Shown here one piece after another: positions 1-4,983 of a stretch of DNA of 6,194 bases (positions are counted from its first letter, which is position 1; every line of letters begins with the position of its first letter). Source of the stretch: CAYPOY01 sp964412395 (GTDB lineage: Bacteria; Chloroflexota; Anaerolineae; B4-G1); the NCBI GenBank assembly GCA_964412395.1, contig CAYPOY010000319.1:1-6194 (forward strand), in the 5' to 3' direction. The notes under the pieces are model-generated. The model saw only the letters and a list, made by a program, of their open reading frames with translations. It made no database searches and was not told the origin of the DNA. Both the position numbers and the translations under genes were made by a program.

Positions 1-21
1 TTTCGAGCGAACGGGTCGCAC

Positions 22-54
22 GGATTCATGTGGCGCGAAGCCGCCACATAATCC
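22..54. repeat. Strong inverted repeat (hairpin)
   Basis: GGATT (22-26) pairs with AATCC (50-54), and ATGTGGCG (28-35) pairs with CGCCACAT (42-49). This gives 13 base pairs with one bulged C at 27 and a six-base loop. No T-run follows, so it is not a normal intrinsic terminator. A GAAC tetranucleotide, the type of site IS91-family elements use, lies at 61-64. The hairpin could therefore be a subterminal palindrome of a mobile element, but no element boundary can be fixed from this window. Confidence 0.6.
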
Positions 55-120
55 AGAGTTGAACTAAGCCGGTGTTATAGATTGTACTCGCATTTGGAAT
101 TTAAGGCAAGACACCTGATC

Positions 121-345
121 GGGGAATGGGGCTGACGGAGACGAGTTCGCCCCACAAAAGCGGGGTCTGGCAAGTTATCAAGGTCCTCACCCCAGAACGA
201 TAGCTGGGGAGATCGAAGATCAGTCGGTTGAGCGGCCTGATGGTAAGAATGTTCTGGCCATCAGGCAGGCGGAACTAAGGACGCCGCAAACCAACCGTCG
301 TGCCCCTGGAAGGAAGAACCGTTATACTCTCACCGGCACTGCTCA
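121..345 (+). ncRNA. Candidate orphan HEARO / omega-RNA (IscB guide-RNA scaffold)
   Basis: This non-coding block holds nested complementary segments typical of a structured RNA. TGGGGC (127-132) pairs with GCCCCA (149-154), and CCCCAG (190-195) with CTGGGG (204-209). A long-range stem CGGTTG (225-230)/CAACCG (292-297) encloses GCGG (232-235)/CCGC (284-287), which in turn encloses the 9-bp stem GCCTGATGG (235-243)/CCATCAGGC (258-266). At the 3' end GTGCC (300-304) can pair with GGCAC (335-339). Segments such as GAGTTCGCCCCACAAAAGCG (144-163), GGTAAGAATGTTCTGG (242-257) and TGGAAGGAAGAACCG (307-321) match my recollection of HEARO RNAs, now known as the omega-RNA of IscB; no covariance search was possible. 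No IscB or TnpB reading frame follows; the next gene is a convergent IS91 transposase. If the call is right, the guide would be the bases just 5' of the scaffold, roughly 100-126. Both ends are approximate. Confidence 0.5.
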
Positions 346-350
346 ACTAC

Positions 351-1157
351 TCAAGGAGGGCAGCGCCCCTGAGGACGGAGGATGGGCCGTCGCTGCATGA
401 CCCGGCCACAGGAGGGACAACGCACAACCTGATTGGACAGTGGGACGTCTGTCTGGGAGTCGACGGTCTGGGCGTCTGTGTCGGCAACTTCAGAAGATGG
501 CGGTTGCTCGGCAGGAGGGCAATCTATCTGTTGGCGGAGGGCAGCAAGCCGCTGCCGGAGACCAGAGCTAAGGAAGCCATAGTAGCGAACTTTGACAAAG
601 CCCTTGGGCAGGACGTGCTGGAGAAAGCGGCGGATGAACTCCTCGGCTCGAAAGATGTAAGGAGCCAGATACTTCAACGCGGTCAAACCGCTACCCACCG
701 GCTGGCAATGCACCACCCACGTGTGCAGCACTCCCACCATTCCCATTTGCCCGCCCACAAAACGCGGGTCACCGGCCAAGTGCTGGATCGCTGCCGCCGA
801 GGTATGAAAGAGCAAGTCGTAAGCGAGCCTCTGGTGGCTCCGGGTCACATCCCTGAGTTCGCTGGGCAGGGTGAACGTGAGCAGGAAGTAACGGACGGAC
901 AGAAGCATGTCCCGTTGCTTTTCCAACCACTGTTGGGCCTTTCCATTTTGGCACTTGGGACAATGGCGGTTGCGGCAAGAGTGATAGAGGTATTCGGTTT
1001 CGCCACACTCCTCGCAGGTATAGACGTGTCCAAGTGCTGCGGTGCGGCACTGCTCGATCGCCCGCATCATCTGCCGGTGGCTGGGCAGCATGTTGTCGCC
1101 AAACTTTTCACGATACTGCGCCCCATGCTGGCGGAATATCTCGGCTATCTCTACCAT
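351..1157 (-). pseudogene. IS91-family transposase, internally deleted (HUH motif lost)
   Basis: This is a 268-residue relative of IS91-type rolling-circle transposases, which are usually near 400 residues. The N-terminal zinc-binding domain is intact, with C48, C51, C61, H65, C66 and C69. The core is broken at two places without loss of frame. At residues 147/148 the text jumps from the HTW motif, normally followed by the HUH metal-binding histidines, straight to a VVHCQPVGSG segment. At 170/171 it jumps from KYLAPYIFR to AEEFIRRFL. The Y-x3-Y pair (Y163, Y167) and the C-terminal CPSCG motif (247-251) survive. Without the HUH site it should not cleave DNA, though it could still bind it. Its ATG overlaps the stop of the upstream recombinase remnant (ATGGTAG), as expected for a coupled two-gene element. 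It is open throughout, so it may still be expressed. The family call is firm; loss of catalysis is inferred. Confidence 0.85.
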
Positions 1158-1300
1158 GCCAGGTCTCCCATCACCTGATTGATGGCTTCCACAGCTAGAT
1201 CTTCCGCTTTGTGCGTCAGGTGAGTGTAGATTGCCGTCGCCTTGGGTGAACTGTGTCCCAGATAAGCCTGAATGATCCGCAGATTGTCAGGCCGGCCGGC
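1151..1300 (-). pseudogene. Tyrosine recombinase, C-terminal remnant (frameshifted)
   Basis: The minus strand encodes 43 residues ending at a TAG (1153-1151). They include LRIIQAYLGHSSPKATAIYT and then HLTHKAEDL, the C-terminal signature of phage-type tyrosine recombinases: the LGH histidine and the YTH catalytic tyrosine. The upstream helix is in another frame: an AGLT segment is followed, after what looks like a 2-base insertion near 1286-1290, by LRIIQ. No further homology is recognisable beyond about 1300, so box I, box II and the N-terminus are gone. Related IS91-type elements carry such an integrase directly upstream of the transposase with overlapping stop and start, as here. The fragment cannot be active. 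Its right edge is uncertain by some tens of bases. Confidence 0.8.
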
Positions 1301-1342
1301 AATCGCTTGCTGTGGCTGGTAGACACGGCGGCTGCGGTTTTC

Positions 1343-2992
1343 TTAACGGAGGGCGTCATACGACTCTCGCCGCAGGACAACCACCTGCGGATGATCGTAG
1401 ACGACGAAACTCTCATCCAGACGGCCCAGATGCAGCACGAAGGGTGTATCGGGCTGGCAGAGCCTGGGCAGTGAGAAGCCCAAACCGGCTGCTGGATCGT
1501 CCACCAACGTCAGCGGTCCCAGGCGCGGATAGCGCCCGAAGCAGGCTACTGGCTCGAAGCCCAGCCGGCCCTTGAAGAGCAGCCGATAATAGCGAGCCGT
1601 GAGCGGATAACGCTCCGGCCATCGCGCCAGCGTCGCGTACCCGCGCCGGCTGGCGACGACCAGGTAGTCGGCCTCCGCCAGTACCTCCTCCATCTCCGTC
1701 CACTTCTCCGGTGTGTCATCATCGAAGATGGGCAATTCCCGCATATCGTAGCCCGTCGCGTCCAGCGGCAGCGGGTGATCCCATTGCTCGACGGCCACAA
1801 CCGTCCCCCGTGGTACGTGGTCGTAGAACCATTTGGAGGCGGTCAGCCAGGGGTGCGGGAAGCGGTAAAGATTGACGAAGGCCAGACAGTGGAGCAAGGA
1901 GTAGATGAGGGAGGAATAGATGAGGAACGAGGCCAGGCGGCGGGTGCGGCGGTGCAGCGCGACGAGCATCCGCGCGGCGTAGAGGGCCAACAGCGGCGTC
2001 AGGGGCAAAAGGTAGCGGGGAAATTTGGCGTAGAGCGTGCCGGCGAAGGCGAAGTAGGGCACCGTCCACGTCAGCAGCACCCACTCCGCCCGGCGTGGCG
2101 GCTCCCGCACCGCTCGCCACACCGCCCAGGCCAGCCCGCCGAAGGCGACCAGTCCCAGCGGCCAGCCCATTCCCCAGCGCAATTGCTGCGCCAGTGGGTA
2201 GAGATAGGGCCAGGTGGCGTGGAACTGGCGGGTATAGGGCACGTCCAGCACACCTCGTGCGATGGCTGCCTGCCCCACCGCGTTGCGCCAGAAGGTGGGG
2301 AGCGCCAGGAGCGCGAAAGGGTTGGTGAGCGCGAAGGCCGCCAGCGCCGCGCCGCCGATCTCCAGGCCGCGCTTCCAGCGGTCATTCCCCTCTCCCGGGA
2401 TGACCGCACACGCCGTACCCAGCGGCAACACCAGCAGCAGAGCGCTGAACTTGGTGCCCACGGCCAGCCCGACCCACGCGCCTGCCAGCCAGGCATCAAG
2501 GGAGCGCTCGCTCTCGACCAGGCGCACGGCGAAGAACAGCGATCCCAGGCTGAAGAAGACCAACGGCGCGTCGGCGGTGTAGAAGTGGGCTTGCTGCACG
2601 TGCAGCACCATCAACGCGACAAAGGCCGCCGCCAGCAGGCCAACGCTCTCTCCGTAGACCCGCCGTCCCAACGCGCAGGTCAGCGCCACCGTACCCAGGT
2701 CGAACAGCACGACCAGCGCCCGCCCCACCAGGAGTGGATCCACGCCGTGGGCCAGGCCCGCTGCCTGCGCCAGCAGGTATAGCGGCAGGTGACCGTAAGC
2801 GAAGCCCGGAGCTATGTCAAAGGGGTTCAAGCGATCAGGCCAGCGCAGGCTTTCCGCCATGCCTACGACGTGTCGCTCATCCGGATGCGCGCCGATGCCG
2901 CCGTCCCAATCGAGGCTACAAAGACGCAAAGCGGCGGCCAGGAGGAGAACAGGGATTAAGAACAGAACAGTGGCAACTGTCTCGTGAGCCAC
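1343..2992 (-). CDS. GT39/ArnT-like multi-pass membrane glycosyltransferase
   Basis: A 549-residue polytopic membrane protein of the GT-C fold (PMT/ArnT-like, family GT39). Such enzymes use a lipid-linked sugar donor and work on the outer face of the cytoplasmic membrane. A first membrane helix spans about residues 5-24. The first extracytoplasmic loop carries HPDER (36-40), whose acidic pair is the usual catalytic or metal site. A second acidic motif, HFYTADAPLVFF, lies at 136-147 with D141. Further helices follow to about 375, including YAKFPRYLLP (321-330). The remaining 170 residues form a soluble C-terminal domain ending in a VYDHP motif (531-535), where relatives commonly end, so the protein looks complete. 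The start is a GTG with no clear Shine-Dalgarno, 22 bp after the toxin stop, so it may be read from the same transcript. The acceptor and sugar cannot be told from sequence. The stop abuts mobile-element debris. Confidence 0.85.
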   Translation of the reverse strand: MAHETVATVLFLIPVLLLAAALRLCSLDWDGGIGAHPDERHVVGMAESLRWPDRLNPFDIAPGFAYGHLPLYLLAQAAGLAHGVDPLLVGRALVVLFDLGTVALTCALGRRVYGESVGLLAAAFVALMVLHVQQAHFYTADAPLVFFSLGSLFFAVRLVESERSLDAWLAGAWVGLAVGTKFSALLLVLPLGTACAVIPGEGNDRWKRGLEIGGAALAAFALTNPFALLALPTFWRNAVGQAAIARGVLDVPYTRQFHATWPYLYPLAQQLRWGMGWPLGLVAFGGLAWAVWRAVREPPRRAEWVLLTWTVPYFAFAGTLYAKFPRYLLPLTPLLALYAARMLVALHRRTRRLASFLIYSSLIYSLLHCLAFVNLYRFPHPWLTASKWFYDHVPRGTVVAVEQWDHPLPLDATGYDMRELPIFDDDTPEKWTEMEEVLAEADYLVVASRRGYATLARWPERYPLTARYYRLLFKGRLGFEPVACFGRYPRLGPLTLVDDPAAGLGFSLPRLCQPDTPFVLHLGRLDESFVVYDHPQVVVLRRESYDALR

Positions 2993-3014
2993 CCGCTTAG
3001 GCAGGTCAACACCT

Positions 3015-3383
3015 CTATTTGAACTCTGCTAGATTGCGGATCATGTCCCGCATTTCCGCCGCAGTGACAGCCTCGACAAAGCAGACCAGCCGTCGGAGCA
3101 TCTCACCAAACTCCAACTGCTGGGAAGTGACGATGCCACTGTGATGGCGGCCAGCGTTCCACCATACCAGATAGTGCGGCACAAAGTCTCGCGCATTGCA
3201 GGTCACCAGAACACGACCCTGGCTGGCGGCGTACTCAAGTTGGGCTGGATCGTCCAAACCAGCATTGCCCACTTCCCATGCACCGACAGCATCGTACCCT
3301 TGGGCACGCAACTGTTCGGCCAGCCGATAACTGACGTCGTGATCGAGGTAAAGTCTTACCCGGCGCTTTGCTTCGTCACCCAT
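3015..3383 (-). CDS. DUF5615 PIN-like toxin
   Basis: A 122-residue protein of the DUF5615 PIN-like family, the presumed RNase toxin partner of DUF433 antitoxins. It begins with the family's LYLDHDVS motif (11-18), where D14 and D16 would be metal ligands. It continues with a QLEYAASQGRVLVTCNARDF stretch (48-67) containing the conserved RVLVT strand and the N-x2-DF motif (N63, D66). A later GRHHSGIV segment (78-85) is also typical. Length is normal for the family. The ATG lies inside the 3' end of the antitoxin gene (28-bp overlap) with GAGG about 10 bases upstream, so the two are probably translationally coupled. RNase activity is inferred from the PIN-like fold and has not been shown for this protein. 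Confidence 0.85.
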   Translation of the reverse strand: MGDEAKRRVRLYLDHDVSYRLAEQLRAQGYDAVGAWEVGNAGLDDPAQLEYAASQGRVLVTCNARDFVPHYLVWWNAGRHHSGIVTSQQLEFGEMLRRLVCFVEAVTAAEMRDMIRNLAEFK

Positions 3384-3724
3384 GCCAGCGCTTCCTCGTT
3401 GGCCGTAATCTCACTCTCAATCTCGGCCTTGTGCTCGTGATAGTAGCTCAGCGCGTCGTATACCTGGGCCAACGTCAGAGGCGGGTAATCAGCCACAATC
3501 TGCTCAGGAGAATCACCTAGACGTGTGCGCTCGACGAGGGTACGGACGCTGATTCGCGTTCCAGCCACAATGGGTCGCCCACCACACACGCCCTCGACCC
3601 GTACAATATGGGGGTGCTCTGTTTGCACACGGGATAGCCCCACGGTTTCTTTCAACCCATACAGCAGCGCCTTGATCTCGCTCAACTCGGTATAAAGTTG
3701 CTGGACGTTCATTTGCACTGTCAT
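3356..3724 (-). CDS. DUF433 antitoxin
   Basis: A 122-residue antitoxin. A heptad-like N-terminal helix (about 5-28) could dimerise. It is followed by the DUF433 domain: HPHIVRVEGVCGGRPIVAGT (37-56) then RISVRTLVERTRLGDSPEQI (57-76), and a YPPLTLAQVYDALSYYHEH segment (80-98) that forms the small DNA-binding helical domain. Members neutralise a PIN-like partner, here encoded just downstream, and probably autoregulate the operon. I chose the ATG at 3724 over a GTG at 3760 because GGAGGA (complement of 3731-3736) sits six bases upstream and the likely transcription start falls near 3754, after the GTG. The coding end overlaps the toxin start by 28 bp. Confidence 0.85.
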   Translation of the reverse strand: MTVQMNVQQLYTELSEIKALLYGLKETVGLSRVQTEHPHIVRVEGVCGGRPIVAGTRISVRTLVERTRLGDSPEQIVADYPPLTLAQVYDALSYYHEHKAEIESEITANEEALAWVTKQSAG

Positions 3725-3760
3725 ATCGCTTCCTCCACTCGGACGACCCAGTCTACCCAC

Positions 3761-3789
3761 ATTCTATCACAATCCCGCCTGCGCTGCAA
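3761..3789 (-). promoter_or_regulatory. Likely promoter of the toxin-antitoxin operon
   Basis: On the minus strand TAGAAT (complement of 3761-3766) matches five of six bases of the -10 box and is preceded by TG-A, an extended -10. A weak -35, TTGCAG (3784-3789), lies 17 bases upstream. Transcription would start near 3754, giving a leader of about 30 nt with a good ribosome-binding site. Confidence 0.5.
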
Positions 3790-3810
3790 CCGCCTTTGGC
3801 CGGCTGCGTC

Positions 3811-3839
3811 TTGACACTTTCTCCCGTTTGCGGTATACT
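3811..3839 (+). promoter_or_regulatory. Strong sigma-70 promoter of the pyr operon
   Basis: TTGACA (3811-3816) and TATACT (3834-3839) are separated by exactly 17 bases. The -35 box is perfect and the -10 matches five of six. Transcription should begin at about 3846-3848. The promoter is divergent from that of the toxin-antitoxin pair, with 21 bp between the two -35 boxes. Confidence 0.85.
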
Positions 3840-3847
3840 CCTGCCCG

Positions 3848-3934
3848 ATGTCTGGAGAACGGCTCACAGCCAACCCGCAGCAACGGCACACACGGGGAGG
3901 TTGCACCCCTCCCCGCTCACAGCATTTTCCCTGA
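3848..3934 (+). CDS. Possible leaderless leader peptide (28 aa)
   Basis: An ATG at 3848 lies 8 bases after the -10 box, almost exactly at the expected transcription start, so a message would be leaderless. It opens a 28-codon frame beginning MSGERLTANPQQ and ending QHFP. Its TGA (3932-3934) overlaps the first base of the terminator stem. A U-rich stretch (CATTTTCCC, 3923-3931) precedes the stem. In enterobacterial pyrBI and pyrE leaders, a ribosome close behind a polymerase paused by low UTP prevents the terminator from folding; this layout would allow the same. There is no codon-bias or homology support, and the frame could be chance. Confidence 0.35.
   Translation: MSGERLTANPQQRHTRGGCTPPRSQHFP
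3893..3915 (+). promoter_or_regulatory. GC-rich leader hairpin upstream of the terminator
   Basis: CGGGGAGG (3893-3900) pairs perfectly with CCTCCCCG (3908-3915) around a seven-base loop. It lies 17 bases before the terminator stem. ACGGG (3892-3896) could alternatively pair with CCCGT (3945-3949) in the terminator loop, which would make this arm part of a switch, but that pairing is short. I do not see the conserved PyrR-binding loop. Confidence 0.5.
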
Positions 3935-3965
3935 CCTTTGGACACCCGTCCAAAGGTCTTTTTTT
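3933..3965 (+). terminator. Intrinsic terminator / attenuator before pyrF
   Basis: GACCTTTGGAC (3933-3943) pairs perfectly with GTCCAAAGGTC (3948-3958) across a four-base loop, followed by seven T residues (3959-3965). It sits between the promoter and pyrF, so it must be bypassed for the operon to be expressed. This points to attenuation; the alternative is a separate RNA of about 120 nt ending here. Confidence 0.9.
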
Positions 3966-3996
3966 ATGGGTGTGTCTCACTTCAGCAGGATTGATT

Positions 3997-4893
3997 ATGA
4001 CCACATTCGCTGAGAAACTACAGAAGGCGCAAGACCGCAACCGGAGCTGGCTCTGCGTGGGACTTGACCCCGTGATGGACAGACTGCCTGACGCTGTCAA
4101 AGGCATCGAGAGCCCGCTACTTGTCTTTGGCCGCGCCATCGTCGAGGCTACCGCCGACTTGGTCTGCGCCTACAAGCCCAACCTGGGTTTCTGGCTGGCC
4201 GAGGGGCCAGTGGGTCTGCGCGCACTCCAGGACCTCATCTCCTCCATCCCCAATCACCTGCCCGTCATCCTCGACGCCAAGTTCGGCGATGTGGGGCACA
4301 CCGCCGCCGCCTACGCCAGCGCTGCCTTCGAAACGCTGGGCGCGGACGCTGTCACAGCCAATCCATACCTTGGGCTGGACAGTCTGCGGCCTTTCCTGGA
4401 ACGGGCCGACCGGGGGGCCTTCCTCCTGGCTCGCACCTCCAATTCCTCCGCCCCGGACCTCCAGGACCTGCTGGTGCACCGGCCTGAAAGAGCCGGTGCT
4501 GAGTCGGTAATCAGCCCAGCACCGCCTCTGGTGCACCGGCCTAAAAGAGCCGGCGGTGCTCTTTACGAGGAGGTGGCCCGGCTGGCGGTGCGGTGGGATG
4601 CGGAACACCCGGGCACTTGCGGCCTGGTCGTGGGGGCAACTTATCCCGAGGAACTGGCGCGCTTGCGGGAAATCGCCCCCAGTCTGCCGTTTCTGATTCC
4701 GGGCGTCGGCGCACAGGGAGGGAGCCTGGAGGCGGCTGTGGCCCACGGCCCCACCGCTGATGGGCTTGGTCCGGTCATCAACTCCTCGCGTGGGGTCATC
4801 TACGCATCACAGGGGCCAGATTTTGCCAGGGCCGCCCGCGCCGCCGCCCTGGCCCTGTGCGACCGCATCAATGAATTGCGAGCCCATCAATGA
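3997..4893 (+). CDS. pyrF: Orotidine 5'-phosphate decarboxylase (subfamily 2)
   Basis: This enzyme converts OMP to UMP, the last step of de novo pyrimidine synthesis, in the cytoplasm. The product is 298 residues. Substrate-binding GLDP is at 22-25 and K60 in YKPN. The catalytic DAKFGD (D93, K95, D98) matches the family's D-x-K-x2-D array, and NSSRG (262-266) grips the phosphate. IPGVGAQGG (234-242) is typical of the second PyrF subfamily, usually about 270-275 residues. The surplus is an insertion of about 25 residues after QDL (156-158) containing two LVHRPxRAG copies; the flanking GGALYEEVARL and RTSNSS motifs are intact, so the enzyme is probably active. The ATG at 3997 has AGGA six bases upstream. 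The frame is open upstream to at least 3796, but that would run through the promoter and terminator. pyrE follows in the same frame. Confidence 0.93.
   Translation: MTTFAEKLQKAQDRNRSWLCVGLDPVMDRLPDAVKGIESPLLVFGRAIVEATADLVCAYKPNLGFWLAEGPVGLRALQDLISSIPNHLPVILDAKFGDVGHTAAAYASAAFETLGADAVTANPYLGLDSLRPFLERADRGAFLLARTSNSSAPDLQDLLVHRPERAGAESVISPAPPLVHRPKRAGGALYEEVARLAVRWDAEHPGTCGLVVGATYPEELARLREIAPSLPFLIPGVGAQGGSLEAAVAHGPTADGLGPVINSSRGVIYASQGPDFARAARAAALALCDRINELRAHQ
4471..4560. repeat. Palindromic repeat pair inserted in pyrF
   Basis: Two near-identical copies lie at 4471-4500 (30 bp) and 4528-4560 (33 bp), differing by one G/A change and three extra bases. Copy 1 is a hairpin of GCACCGGC (4476-4483) and GCCGGTGC (4492-4499) around an eight-base loop. 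Copy 2 has the same stem (4533-4540 with 4549-4559) with a three-base bulge. The spacer adds GGTGCT (4495-4500) complementary to AGCACC (4518-4523). Copy starts are 57 bp apart, so the protein frame is kept. The compact foldable structure suggests a small palindromic mobile repeat. Confidence 0.75.
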
Positions 4894-4900
4894 ACGCCTG

Positions 4901-4970
4901 CTCTTGCGTCTTGCCCCCTGCCTCTTGCGTCTTGTCCCCTGCCTCTTGTGTCTTGCGTCTTGCCCCCTGC
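4901..4970. repeat. Minisatellite between pyrF and pyrE
   Basis: Three tandem units occupy the intergenic gap: 4901-4921 and 4922-4942 (21 bp each, one C/T difference) and 4943-4970 (28 bp, with one extra 7-bp TCTTGTG-like subunit). Each unit begins CTCTTGCGTCTTG or a close variant, followed by a C-run and TGC. The array ends just before the pyrE ribosome-binding site. Confidence 0.85.
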
Positions 4971-4983
4971 CTACGGAGAATAC

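Larger units (their letters stand above)
351..1300 (-). mobile_element. Degenerate IS91-type element with integrase (remnant)
   Basis: The element comprises the recombinase remnant and the internally deleted transposase in their usual order. The limits given are the coding debris only; the true left end may extend into 1-350 and the right end is truncated next to the glycosyltransferase stop. No target duplication is expected for this family and none was seen. Frameshift, truncation and two internal deletions show it is no longer autonomous. Confidence 0.7.

Noticed and set aside
121..345. Group II intron fragment
   Set aside because: Several stems are present, but I found no domain V-like hairpin with its AGC and bulge, and no reverse transcriptase.
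300..1178. Long plus-strand reading frame of 292 codons opposite the transposase
   Set aside because: It is the antisense shadow of the IS91 transposase, whose zinc-finger and YLAPY motifs are clear on the minus strand; its own translation has no recognisable domain.
1775..2782. 335-codon plus-strand frame rich in Q, R, E and G
   Set aside because: It lies fully opposite the glycosyltransferase and has the low-complexity composition of a GC-rich antisense frame.
3725..3760. GTG start at 3760 for the antitoxin
   Set aside because: It falls upstream of the predicted transcription start and lacks a ribosome-binding site; ATG 3724 has GGAGGA at six bases.
3846..3965. PyrR-binding riboregulator in the leader
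   Set aside because: The conserved CCAGAGAGG-type binding loop is not present; a GGGGAGG stretch in the hairpin at 3893-3915 is not enough.
3796..3996. N-terminal extension of PyrF to an upstream GTG
   Set aside because: It would be translated from within the promoter and across the terminator, before the transcript starts; MTTFAEKL at 3997 has a ribosome-binding site and fits the family N-terminus.
3966..4013. 15-codon frame after the terminator, overlapping the pyrF start
   Set aside because: The only ribosome-binding-like sequence is inside the terminator stem, and the peptide has no recognisable feature; chance is likely, although a coupling role cannot be excluded.
4117..4746. 209-codon minus-strand frame opposite pyrF
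   Set aside because: Antisense shadow of pyrF; no domain, start signal or ribosome-binding site.
4901..4970. CRISPR array or G-quadruplex in the minisatellite
   Set aside because: Units are directly adjacent with no spacers. Only three G-runs occur on the minus strand, too far apart for a standard quadruplex.
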